This document shows positions 34,871 through 46,062 of a stretch of DNA of 64,000 bases, piece after piece. The notes below the pieces were generated by a model. That model saw only the letters and a program-made list of their open reading frames with translations. It did not search any database and had not been told where the DNA came from. The DNA is from Phyllostachys edulis (taxonomy: Eukaryota > Streptophyta > Magnoliopsida > Poales > Poaceae): the NCBI GenBank assembly GCA_036346405.1, contig CM070567.1, positions 41,831,470 to 41,895,469 of the forward strand. The letters run 5' to 3'. The translations under genes and the position numbers were made by a program. Within the stretch, counting starts at the first letter, position 1, and every line of letters starts with the position of its first letter.

Positions 34871-37395
34871 CTAGCCCGCCTTGGCGCCAGCGTTTGGAAA
34901 CACCAAAAGGGCGATCTTGAATTGTGCCTTTATGCAGAGGTTGATATTCCAAAAAGTTATGGTGGTTCAAAATGGTAGTTGCATTCTGATGGTGAGGCTC
35001 ACTCTCACGGTCTTGTGGGTGTCGCGGGGTGCACGGTGAACGCCCGGGAGGCACGGGAGCCCGGGCGCAAGGTGGCAGCGAGGGCCACGTGGGGCGTGTG
35101 GGCGGTGTTGATGCCGAGGGTGCCGCAAGGCGGATGCTCCCGGAGGTGCGAGGCGCCACAAGGGTGCAAGGCGCGATCTCGTGATAGCGAGGCCACAAGC
35201 GAGGTCATGGGCGAGGCCACGAGAGATCAATGCTGCGATGGAGCGAGGCCGCGGTCCGGTCGTGAGGGCGTGACGCCACGAGACCACTATGTTCTTGCGA
35301 ACATCGATCTTTGCCGCGAGAGGCGCGGGTCCGTGGCAGGCGCTCCATGGCGAGGTCTCCGTCGGGTCTCCGATGCGAACTAGAAGCTCTCCTTTGTGGG
35401 CTCCCATTTCTTTTACGTGAGGTGCCAGCAGCTTTGTCTTCACGTGAAACAATATGGTCACAGGCTGTTGTGCCACTGCCCTCCTTCGTGGGAATCCAAG
35501 GCAGGGAAGTGCCTCTCCTTTCTTTTTTATTTTATTTTTTCTCTCTCGGTTGCTTCTTCCTTCGTGGGAATCCTAGGCCAGTGTTGGCTTTTCTCTCTCT
35601 TCATTTTCTCAGGTCTCAACCGAATGCAGATGCTGCCTCTTTCTTATCTTCTCAACCGCATGTGCAGCCCATTCTATCTCTTCCTCCCCCAAGGCTCATC
35701 TCTCTCTTTTCCCTATTGCTTCACCTCGCAGAGCTCCTTGCGCCGCCTCCGCCATAGCTCCCGTCACTGCCTTTGGGTGACCCCAGCCTGCGTGCAGTGC
35801 AGGCGTGTCCCAACCCGTGTGCGCTCCCAGCTCTTTGCTCTCGTCTCCGCCTCGTCTCTTGGCCCGACTCGGCTCCACCACCTCTGTTCGGTTCTGCTCT
35901 TGGCTCAAGCTCGCGCCGCCTCCGGCCTGCTGTGGTTCGGCCCTTGTGCATTCAGGCGGCGGCACCAATAGGCGCCCGTGGCGCAATAAGCGCTAGGCGC
36001 CGAGGCGCGGCCAAGACGCAGCGGCGCAGAATGGCGGCCAGTGGCGCGGGCGGCGGCGCTCGAATGGCCTGCGGGCGCCATGCGGTCAAAGGGCTTTGGC
36101 GACCACGCCGCCGGGCTTTTGGGCAACCATCTGGCGAGGGCGCCGTGAGAAAAGGCGCTTACGCGATAGAACCACCGCGACCTGGGCGGCGCACCAGGGC
36201 GCGCACCGGGGGCAAAGCAAGCGCCACAGCGGCGGGTGCCATGAGCTATACGAGATATTTGGTTAAAGCCGCGTGCGGAGAGCATGGCGTTGCACGCCAC
36301 GACGTTCCTCTCCCAGCATTCCGTCGAACAACTTATGCTGCGTCGGCTAGGAGGCGCACTTGCGTGACATGGACACTGGCGTGGTGCCCACGAGCATGTC
36401 GTGGTGGCGGCTTTATGATCGTCAAGGTGGAGGGACTCGCCGAGGTTTGCTCGACAGGCGGCGGCGCCTTTGAGGAGGACAGGAGGAGGGGCGGTGGTGC
36501 GTTACTGGGGTAGGTTCTGGCGTGACGAGGGCGGCTTCGGGAGGAAGGAATGGGGCGACTCTTTGACGAAATGAACCCACTTGTCGATGTCCGTGAACCG
36601 CTTGTCGTAGAGCGCGTGGGAGTGCCTGCTTAGTCTGGCCATGGGACTTCTGCCAAGGTTTGGCGAGACGGCGGCGGCCGGGATGGATGGCGCTGCTCCG
36701 GAGACACCAGCCACGGCCACGGCCATACTGGAGGCGGCGTGGCAGCGAGCATGGCACGGCTTCAGTGGTGGAAGCGGAAGCGGTTGCGCAGGCAGCGGCG
36801 GCGGCCGCGATCAATTCTTTTCATTTTTCTGCCACAGTTGCATGCCTGTTTGATGAAATGCCTCTGCCTTTGTTGTAGTAGATCTTTTGCGCGTGTATGA
36901 ACAAAGGATTGCGATGTGTTTGCCCGTGTGTATCGTGCGGTTTGCTTGTTTGTGGTGAACAATAAGGCTCGTGGCGAGACGCACGGTAGCCAGTAGGGCA
37001 CGCGAGACCTCGCACGAGGGTTTTATGAAGGCCTCGAGCCGAGGGTTTTATGGCGGCCTCGGCGCGAGGGTTTTGAAGTCTTGAGCGTGAGGGCAAGCGA
37101 AGGCACGCAAGGGCACGCTGGAGTCTTGCGGGGCTTGGGCATGAGGGCATGCGAAGGCACCCGAGAGCACGTGAGGCTTGGCGTGAGGGCAGCGTGAAGG
37201 CACGCCGGGCGCACGAGGGCTTCACGTGTGACCTCACGCGTGAAGGCACGTGAGGGTTTTACGAGGGTTTCGGGCATGAGGTCACACGTGAAGGCCCGAT
37301 GTCGATGAAGGCGCGGCGGCGGCCCTCGGCGGCTACACGAAGTCGTCGCGATGGTGCCCTAAGGCCGGGGCTCGTGTAGAGGCGAGGTGGTAGGA
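34871..37395. other. GC-rich internal stretch of the Dasheng-like element, possibly captured DNA
   Basis: Very GC-rich (especially 35,000-36,800), with codon-like texture but no family I recognise. A minus-strand frame at 36,502-36,726 contains HALYDKRFTDIDKWVHFVKE, which looks less random than its surroundings. Many other open frames (for example the 246-codon frame at 35,773-36,513) reflect GC content. The stretch 37,020-37,300 is an irregular repeat of GGCACGCGAGGG-like phrases. At 37,390-37,410 a CAACACTAGCCCCC phrase repeats the LTR/polypurine junction found at 34,866-34,880. Confidence 0.45.
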
Positions 37396-37879
37396 TTACT
37401 CAACACTAGCCCCCCTGCCCCTTGGGTGCCTGCAAGGACGCTCGAGGGGCAAAGAAGAGTGGTGAGGTCTTGTATCTTGTTGATGAATATGCTTGGCCAA
37501 AGACTTGGCCAAATTCCAGCTTGACGGGAATGCAGGCACTCGAGACTTTACCAAATTCGACTCGGTCTGTAGCAGGCACGAGAGTCGAGGAATATCTTGT
37601 AAGGGCACCCGTGACTTAGCCAATTTTGGCTTGGTGGTTACGTGGGTGCCCAAAGACTTAAGCTTATTTTGTACTCCATATCGTGTGAGTGCTCCACATG
37701 AGGGCGGTACTAAATTGACGCTCGCTGGCCCTTCGTGGGGTGGCTTTTGTTGCTCCATCCTCAAGATGAAGTCTCGACTGAGGCCCCCACCGAGGCACAA
37801 CCTCGTAGGGGGTGAAACCCAAACGGCTCTGTCTTGAGCAAAGTCATAGACGCAAGACCAAATTTGACCCACGACCTTC

Positions 37880-39478
37880 TAGGCGGGCGCTGCGATCAAC
37901 GCTGGCTCGTAGACGAAGTCGTGGACGAGACCCACCTGCCGAGGGATAGCCTTCGAGGTGGAAGGCATGTTGGAGCGGGCCTTTGTAGGCGAAGTCTTGG
38001 ACGCGAAGTCCGCTAAGCCGAGGCATAGCCTCCGAGGTCAAGCAGACGTCAAAGCGGCGACTATGTAGGCGAAGTCTTGAACGCGAGGTCAGCTGCAGTC
38101 GAGGCATAGTTTTCGAGGCCGACGGTGCGTCAAGCCGGGCCTATGTAGGCGAAGTCTTGAACGCGAGGCAACCGAGCCGAGGCATAGCCTTTTGAGGCCG
38201 GCGGTCGCCGGGCGAAACCTATGTAGGCGGTTCTTGACGCGAGGCCGCCGAGCCGAGGCATAGTTTTCGAGGCCGGGCGGTGCGTCAGGCAAGCCTTGTG
38301 GCGAAGTCTTGGACGCGAGGTCGCCGAGCCGAGACATAGCCTTCGAGGCCGGCGGTGCGTTGAAGCGAAGCCTATGTAGGCGAAGTCTTGAACGCGAGGC
38401 CGCCGAGCCGAGGCGTAGCCTTCGAGGCCGGCGGTGCGTCGAAGCGAAGCCTATGTAGGAGAAGTCTTGGACGTGAGGCCGTCGAGCCGAGGCATAGCCT
38501 TCGAGGCCCGCGGTGTGTCGAAGCGAAGCCTAAGTAGACGAAGTCGTGGACGCAGACCCACCCTGTCGAGGGATAGCCTTCGAGGTGGAAGGCATGTTGG
38601 AGCGAAGCCTTTGTAGGCGAAGTCTTGGACGCGAGGCCGCCAAGCCGAGGCATAGCCTTCGAGGCTGGCGGTGCGTCAAAGTGAAGACTATGTAGGCGAA
38701 GTCTTGGACGCGAGGCTGCCGAGCCGAGGCATAGCCTTCGAGGCCGGCGGTGCGTCGAAGTGGAGCCTATGTAGGCAAAGTTGCGAACGCGGGGCCGCCG
38801 AGCCGAGGCATAGCCTTCGAGGCCGGCGGTGCGTCGAAGCGAAGCCTATGTAGGCGAAGTCTTGGACGCGAGGCCGCCGAGCCAAGGCATAGCCTTCGAG
38901 GCCGGTGGTGCGTCGAAGCGAAGCCTATGTAGGTGAAGTCTTGAACGCGAGGCCGCCGAGCCGAGGCGTAGCCTTCGAGGCCGGCGGTGCGTCGAAGCGA
39001 AGCCTATGTAGGCGAAGTCTTGAACGCGAGGCCGCCGAGCCGAGGCATAGCCTTCGAGGCCGGCGGTGCATCGAAGTGAAGCCTATGTAGGCGGTTATGA
39101 ACGCGAGGTCGCCGAGCCGAGGCATAGCTTCGAGGTCGGGCGGTGCGTCGGCGGTTTGCGTATGGCGAAGTCTTGACGCTTGGCCGCCGAGCCGAGTATA
39201 GCCTTCGAGGCCGGTCGCGTCGGCAAGCCTATGTAGGCGGTCTTGAACGCGAGGCGCCGAGCCGAGGCGTAGGCGTTCGAGGTGCGTCGGCAGGCCGGCT
39301 TAAGCCTATGTAGGCGAAGTCTTGGACGCGAGGCCGCCGAGCCGAGGCATAGCCTTCGAGGCCTGCGGTGCGTCGAAGCGAAGCCTATGTAGGCGAAGTC
39401 TTGGACGTGAGGCCGCCGAGCCAAGGCATAGCCTTCGAGGCCGACGGTGCGTCGAAGTGAAGCCTAAGTAGACGAAGT
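37880..39478. repeat. 79-bp tandem array (about 20 copies)
   Basis: The unit contains GGCGAAGTCTTGGACGCGAG, CCGAGCCGAGGCATAGCC and GGTGCGTCGAAGCGAAGCC. Spacing measured between GTGCGTCG copies at 38908, 38987 and 39066 is exactly 79. Because 79 is not a multiple of 3, each frame stays open only about 60 codons, which explains the serial look-alike open frames on both strands. The copies at 39,100-39,300 are shortened by many small deletions. Confidence 0.95.
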
Positions 39479-39829
39479 TGTCCTCCTCTTGCTCCGTGGC
39501 TTGATGAGAGTTGTCGAAGCAGAACTCCTCAGAATTGTCGCGGTTCGAGCTAGAAACGTTGTAGTGACAGGTAGATAACATGACTGTCTCTGCAGGAAAG
39601 AGAGAATGATCAACACTTATTTCTTGTAGCAAGATAACATTCGTTTGACATGAGCATTGATCGAAGTCGTTGCCGTGGGACAAGTAGAGTCCCATCACTT
39701 TAGATATTAAGATCTCCGAGGTGATAGCCTTATGCGAGCATGATAGTCCTTGATCAATATTCGAGCCAGGTCGACGGTAGATGATTCGAGCTATGAGGCT
39801 GCGTCATGGACATATCAGAGGGGTGGCCA

Positions 39830-40410
39830 CAAAGCTAAGTCATGGGGCACCGAATGACCCATAGGGGTGGTAGCCCCCCAGTGGACTTGGAGGCACCCAT
39901 GAGGCTAACTCATGTGTATCTTGAAGGTGTGCCCGCAACACTAAGTCACAGGCACGCCGGAGGGGCGTCCACGAGGCTAAGTCGTGAGGCACCGAATGGC
40001 CACTAGGGATGGTAGCCCCTAGTGGACTTGGAGGCACCCATGAGGCTAACTCATGTGTATCTTGAAGGTGTGCCCACAACACTAAGTCACAGGCACGCCG
40101 GAGGGGCGTCCACGAGGCTAAGTCGTGAGGCACCGAATGGCCACTAGGGATGGTAGCCCCCCAGTGGACTTGGAGGTGCCCATGAGGCTAACTCATGGAC
40201 ACCTTGGACGTGTGCTCCTGACAGTAAGTCACGGGCACACCGGTGGCACCCACGAGGCTAAGTCGTGGGGCACCGAATGGCCACTAGGGGTTGTAGCCCC
40301 CAGTGGACTTGGAGGTGCCCATGAGGCTAACTCATGGGCACCTTGGATTTGTGCCCTCGACAGTAAGTCACGGGCACACTAATGGTGTCCACGGGGCTAA
40401 ATTGTGGGCA
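39830..40410. repeat. About 141-bp tandem array (four copies)
   Basis: The phrase CACCGAATGG recurs at 39848 (one mismatch), 39990, 40131 and 40271. The unit also carries GTAGCCCCCAGTGGACTTGG and CATGAGGCTAACTCATG. Confidence 0.93.
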
Positions 40411-40599
40411 CCAAACTATGGGGGCGATGGAGCCCTTTTACCCCGTAGGTGATTTTTTGTGGTGATCGGGAATGCATGAGAATGGTTAACCCTTGCGAAG
40501 CAATGGAGCTATGCCTGTGGGGACTCGAAGGTTGTTCGACGCGTGGCCTGGAGTCTAAGGAGGACGAGTCCTCAGCACATCCATCAACTTGGTACTGGA

Positions 40600-41060
40600 C
40601 CAAAGTTGTCGCTCAGGCCCTAGGTCTAGTAGGACACGAGCCGCCATGGTGGAGGTGACGGACGCCCAAGCCACTATGGACTTTTGCTAGGGGAGACCGT
40701 AGAGGTCGTATGCCCTACGCACCACGAGGGTGGTCGCTCATGCCCTAGGGCCAGTAGGACACGAGCCGCCATGGTGAAGGCGACGGACGCCCAAGCCACC
40801 ATGGACTTTTGTTAGGGAGACCGCGGAGGTCGTCGCCCTCGCACCACGAGGTGGTCGCTCATGCCCTAGGTCGATGGGACATGAGCCGCCATGGTGGAGG
40901 CGGCAGACGCCCAAGCCACCATGAACTTTTGTTAGGGGAGACCGCGGAGGTCGTACGCCCTATGCACCACGGGGGTGGTCACTCATGCCCTCGGTCGATG
41001 AGATATGAGCCGCCATAGTGGAGGCGTGGGACGCCTGAGCCACCATGGACTTTGCAGCGA
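40600..41060. repeat. About 120-125-bp tandem array (four copies)
   Basis: The phrase GACACGAGCCGCCATGG recurs at 40633, 40758, 40878 and 41002 with small changes. The unit also contains GCCCAAGCCACCATGGACTT and a GGAGACCGCGGAGGTCGT segment. Confidence 0.92.
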
Positions 41061-41521
41061 TCGTACCCCTCGCACCACAAGGGTGAAATCCTTGGAGGAA
41101 AGTGTCTTGAGAGCCCATCGAGATTTATATGTCGGGACTATCCCCTAACAATGGCGCGTTAGGGGTAGCCTCAGATGTGTAGCCTTCATCGCTCATGCCG
41201 CATGGACGTCATGCGTCCGGGGTGATGGTTGGCCTTAGAATCCTTAGCCTTACAGGCAGCGAGGGTGTCTTGAACTGCTTGCCCTTGGCTGGGCCTCGCA
41301 TCGACCCGCACAAGGGAGGAGGACGCGCGTGGGAGCCCCAGAGCATGTAGGACGTTGCCATCCCGAGGTGAATGGCCCTGATCTCCGACGAGGGTGCTCG
41401 GCTGGGGCTCCTCAAAGAGTGGATGGGTGCCCACGAGATCACCGCCCTTGAACCGGAGGAGGTTTCGTGGACTTAGAGTATTTTTTGGTAGGAGACATAG
41501 CCTTTTATCGATTAGCTACGT
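41061..41521. other. Leader region of the Dasheng-like element
   Basis: Non-repetitive, non-coding DNA between the third array and the primer site. Short open frames on the minus strand show no gag similarity. Confidence 0.5.
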
Positions 41522-41539
41522 CCCCACGGACGGCGCCAA
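41522..41539 (-). other. Primer-binding site of the Dasheng-like element
   Basis: On the minus strand TTGGCGCCGTCCGTGGGG directly follows the 5' LTR end. It shares TGGCGCCGTCCGTGGGGA with the outer gypsy element. Confidence 0.85.
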
Positions 41540-41971
41540 TGTTGTAGGTGTAAAAACCAAACACGAGTGAGGGGGTGAACGTTGGCCATTTGATGGGCCA
41601 TCGTCCATGAGAGTAAAAAATGACACGAGGATTTATACAGGTTCGGGGGTCCGAGAGGACCGCCCTACTCCTGTCGGTGAGCCAACGGGGGGTTACCTCC
41701 GGAGAGGGAGCCCCCGAGGGCTCACCAGTTTGAACATACTTCTATATTGCTCAAGAGAGCCATCCCCTTGAAAGGAGGGATACACGGGGTATTTATAGGC
41801 TCCCAAGCCTATACAAATGACCAAAATACCCCTTGGGGTATAGCCACACTATGAGTACAAGTGAGGGGTATTACAGTCTTTTACGATCTCAACAGTATTT
41901 CTTGGGTCTGCACGCGTGTCTCCAGCAAAGGGGGCCCCCAGATTAAGGAGGGATGAATTATTCTTACAACA
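41540..41971 (-). repeat. 5' LTR of the Dasheng-like element (432 bp)
   Basis: TGTTGTAGGTGT to TTCTTACAACA, followed by the GTTAC duplication. The minus-strand TATA box CTATAAATA is at 41790-41798. Confidence 0.92.
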
Positions 41972-41976
41972 GTTAC

Positions 41977-42802
41977 TCTTTGGCAACGACATCAGTGTCA
42001 TACGCTGTATAGGTCTTAGTCGTAATCATTCCATGAATGATTCCACGCGCGACAATACGAGTAAACAGAGCATAACACAAGCAACCATGTATAGTTCATT
42101 ATGCTATTAAGATCATGAAGACTATATTTTTTTTCATTTCAACATTCTGTTCTACTCTCGTTTTGCTACTGGTCGGGACACGGAAAGCCTCCTAGTCGAA
42201 GTCTCTCCTTTTTCGCATGTGGTCCTACCCACTGGAAGGAGCTTCCTAGCGACGGTTCTTTTCTTACGATCCTCGCTGCCAGTCGGACTTGAGCTTGAAC
42301 ACGTTTTGCGAAATGTTTTTCTATATCTTCTATTCTTATCAGTGCTTTCCGACTAGTTTTTAGGTCGTATATATAAATACGATCACTTATCGTTAATTGC
42401 ATACATTTTTACATTTCTTCTTATGTCAATACAACAAGTCTTTTTTCCGACCACGTACAACTTTTGATTGGTATTTCGATCATGACAAACAAGGATCTAT
42501 AACTAGTCGAAATCATAAGCTAGTTCCGACCACAGTGATTTTCTAGTATTGCTACGATCAGATTTGTCTTCATATCGGCACATACCTTCAAAACAATGGT
42601 TTCGACTTTCATTCTCTATCTTGGCTACCTGCTTGTATAGTAAAGTTCTTCTACTATAAAACAGTCGGGGGCTAGGAGGTATACGAGAATTTTAAAAGTC
42701 AAACAGGATAAACAAAAGCATTGTTGATGTCATAAAAGGTAAGTTTTATATATTTTTCAATATTCTTACATTTGCAGGGGCCTACTCTGAAATATCTCCA
42801 GA
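41977..42802. other. Spacer between pol and antisense ORF of the outer element
   Basis: With 34276-34447 this forms the interval between the integrase stop and the antisense ORF, split by the Dasheng-like insertion. AT-rich, with no coding region seen. Confidence 0.6.
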
Positions 42803-45673
42803 CTAATTACTGCTTGATGGAGATCTGACCTCCATCTCCTCTACAACTTTATCTCCGAGTGGCCTGAGTTCTTCCATGAACTTGGTCGCCTCATCAGGTG
42901 GGCAGTTGAAGTCATCTTCAACAGCTTGGAGATCAATGGAGGGGTCGGAAGTTTTCAGTTTTGCCAAAGCAAAGCTAACTCCACTAGCAACGCCTGTTTT
43001 CATGGCCTGGACATAGTTCTTCCGAGTAGTCTTGAGCAGACCTCCTAGATCCTCTAGAAGTTGACCCATGTAGTTCATTTTGTCTATCGGATCTCTTAAG
43101 GTAGGTGGACTTGATCCCGATCCCATATCAAAGATCATATTGTTCAAGGCATGAATCTTTTCGTCAATGCTTTGCACAAGAGCCGCCTCCTTGTCTTGCT
43201 CTAATTACAGAGTCTTTTCTGCTCTGTCCAAAGCTTGTTTTTGCTATGCAAGAGTAAAACAGGTGATAAGCACAAAAATGATTGAAGGAAGATAATAAGT
43301 CAAGTTTACGATCTGTTACCTTCAATTTTCTTGTTAAGTTCTTCCTTGCTGGTCGTCGCTTCGACGATCGACCGGTCCTTAGCTTTGATTTCCTCTTCAA
43401 ACAAAGCTGTCTTGGCTTTCTCAGCCATGATCTCTTATTTTATTTTCTCCAAATCTATCGGATACGATAAGGGAGAATAATTAGAGAAAGGCAAAGTTTT
43501 GAAAAAAGAAAAAAAAAGTTAAGTTGGAAGTTCTTACTTTCCAGTTTGGAGTGCTTTTGCTCCAAATCTTTGACTCGCTGGGTCAGTCCTCCGACCACAG
43601 CAAAATTCTCGACCAGATGCTGCACAAATAGCATTCTCTCTTTAAGTTTCCTATAAACTTTTAAGAAAGACTATGAAGCTGGTTGTAGATACTTACCCGA
43701 ATTGCCATGTCGTTATAATTGGCAAAAATAATATCAGGACCTGTCTCGATTTGATGGTCCGATATTCTTCCCCATGCCTCATCAAGCTCCTTATCCTCGA
43801 TAAATCGGGGGACAAAAGGAAACTTGTTAGGTCGGGGGGGATTGCCAACAAGGGTCGGGACTTGTTGAGGGCCTTTAGGGGCATCTACCTCCGCAAAATG
43901 AGTTAGGATCACCACTGGATCCTGAAGGACCGTTGACCCTGACGACTGCTCGGGGGCTTCCTCGACCACTTTATCCTCAGGAACTCTGTCCTGGGAAATG
44001 TTTTGGTCGAAGACCTCCACGGGTGCCTGGTCCTCAGGAAGGTTCTGATCGGAAACGACCGGAACACCAGAAGACCTATGCAAAGCAAAGAAGGGAAGTT
44101 CAAAATCAAATCATCAAGAAATCATTAGAGGTATACGCTTATACGACCATTTTTTTTATTTGTACATACCTGGTTAGTTTTCAGGATTTGACTTTGAATC
44201 GCGGAAGGGTAAACTTAGTGTCGTCACCCTTCCTTTTCTTTTCTTTTGTTTTTGCTGGTTCCGAACCAGCAGGGTTGGTTAAACCCGTTGCATCATCCAA
44301 CAAAATGTCGGAAGCGATGCCCCCGATCAGCTCGTCGAGTCGGATGGAGTAGTTTCATCAACCTCCGCACAGCTTGTTTGAAGAACAAGCGCTTCGGTAA
44401 ATCAACGACGATGCAGGGGTTTGACCTCCTTGATCGCGCCTTTGCTAGCCTTGACCTTCTCCACCTGAATCAAGAAACGAATTTGGTTAGGTGATGAAAC
44501 CTTTTATCTAAACTACATATATATTCATCTGAAATGTTCTATTACCTCGGGAGATTCTTCTTCTTCTTCCAGTGCATCAGGGCACGAGTCGGTCGGAACC
44601 ACGGTGGGGTGTTGACCCTCACCTTGAGTGATTCGCAATCCGACCAGCTGTAGGAATAGAACATGATCAAAAATCTGATCGAAGAATATGTATACATGAT
44701 AAAAGATGTTTTTTGATTATCTACCTTAAGCCTTGCCAGTTTCTCTTCAACAGGGACTATGGCTAAGATCTCCGGGAATCCAGCCTTCTCACCAGGCTCC
44801 CCGGCGCAGATCAGCCTGATTCGCTCTCTGATCTCCTCAGGGGAAAGGGCTTTAAAAAGCAAAAGAAATAATGACAGATTTTAAGGTAGTACAATAATCA
44901 AATAACACAATACTGGTCGGAGTTTCTCTCGAAGGCTTACCACCTCCTGAGATAGCTTCATCACGACCAATGGACCAAATCAGGGAATGAGTCCGAAGCT
45001 TCAGAGGGCTAATCTGGCGCTTGGTGAAGTCCCTTACCACATGCCATGAGGTCAAGCCCTTGACTCGCAGGTCATGGATGGCATCCACCCATCTTCCGAC
45101 CACCCCTGTCTTCTCCACGGTCTTCCTCCACTTGGGATTTTCATTTGCTCTCATCCCGGCGTAGTAGAGGCCGTCATCCCTCATAACCGTCATGTAGAAC
45201 CAGTTCTTCTTCCATGACGACCACGAGGATTTCGAATACATATGAATGTACTCATCGACCTTCCCGTCATGAAGGTGCAATGTACATTCCCCAGGAGTCG
45301 CCGTGGTTCTCCCCATCACCATTCGGTAGAAATACCTGAAGAGCCTCAAATTCGGAGGCACTCCCAGGTATGCTTCACACAAATATGTGAAGATGCTGAT
45401 ATTGGCGATGGAATTTGGAGCCAAATTTACCAATTCCACCCCGTAATACTCAAGAACACGGAGAAGGAATTTGTGTACCGGCAACCTCAGCCCGCATTCG
45501 ATGTAGGCGAGGAAAACAGGGATTTCCCCGTCTTCGCGGCTCGGAAAATGCTCTCCGATCGCCGGTCTCCATCTGATCAAATTCTTGTCTGGGAGCATCC
45601 CAACCTTCTCCAACGCCTCAAGCTTTTTTCTGCTCAATTCCGAAGGCAACCACTTCATGATTTGCTCCGACAT
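42803..45673 (-). CDS. Antisense multi-exon ORF of the outer gypsy element (PF04195-like)
   Basis: Start at 45673 (MSEQIMKWLPSELSRKKLEA). Exon 1 (to about 44,940) carries the plant putative gypsy-type transposon domain: GEIPVFLAYIECGLRLPVHK, NISIFTYLCEAYLGV, and LFRYFYRM. It ends at a GGTAAGC donor. Exon 2 is at about 44,727-44,850 (LSPEEIRERIRLICAG, donor AAGGTAGAT). Exon 3 is at about 44,547-44,660 and ends in an acidic run before GTAATAG. Further pieces lie at 44,180-44,470 (with a stop), 43,680-44,085 (PRFIEDKELDEAWGRISDHQ), 43,545-43,625, 43,320-43,430 and 42,803-43,245 (coiled-coil-like, ending MEVRSPSSSN). The exon map is inferred from splice signals. At least two in-frame stops (near 44,400 and 43,205) suggest decay. 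Function is unknown; such antisense ORFs are described in Tat-lineage retrotransposons. Confidence 0.75.
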
Positions 45674-46048
45674 GATGAAAATACTCAAGGATGAGTAGTG
45701 GTCGTAGGAGGATTTGTGGTCGGAAGAACAAGAAAAGAGGTCTAAAGATTTTTTTTTTCTTGGCAAAGGGGGTCAGAAGGGGATCTGGAAGCGTAAAAAC
45801 TCCAAAAAGCCTAGCGATGGGGATTTTATAGCCTCGGATCTTTAAATTACGATCGAAGGTTACCCACAAAAGTCTAACCGGCAAAAGCTTCTTTTTCGCC
45901 CAACGGTCAGAGGAACTCTTCGGTTCCCAAGGCAAGTTCTCAACTTTAAAATGAAACACAGACCACCTCGAATGTCACGGCATTAAATGGGGGTCTGCCC
46001 GACACAACTTCATCAGAAGAAGGTGTTCACACGACCTGTTCATTTAAA

Positions 46049-46062
46049 GTTCGGGGGCTAGC
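46049..46062 (+). other. Polypurine tract of the outer element
   Basis: GTTCGGGGGCTAGC sits directly before the 3' LTR, the position where plus-strand DNA synthesis is primed. Confidence 0.75.

Larger units (their letters stand above)
34448..41971 (-). mobile_element. Complete non-autonomous LTR element, Dasheng-like (7524 bp)
   Basis: Two direct LTRs of 423 and 432 bp, bounded TGTTGTAGGTGT...TTCTTACAACA, are flanked by the 5-bp target duplication GTTAC (34443-34447 and 41972-41976). The primer site is next to the right LTR on the minus strand and the polypurine tract (GGCGGGCTAG) is next to the left LTR, so the element points to the minus strand. No gag or pol is present. The internal 6.7 kb is a GC-rich foreign-looking stretch plus three tandem arrays. 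LTR size, total length and lack of coding match the published rice family Dasheng, which is thought to be mobilised by RIRE2. The family name is from memory. Confidence 0.88.

Noticed and set aside
35773..36513. 246-codon plus-strand frame in the Dasheng-like element
   Set aside because: Arg/Ala/Gly-rich with many overlapping frames on both strands, so it is explained by base composition.
37880..39478. CRISPR-like periodic repeats
   Set aside because: Plant nuclear context and direct head-to-tail 79-bp units without variable spacers; this is a minisatellite inside a retrotransposon.
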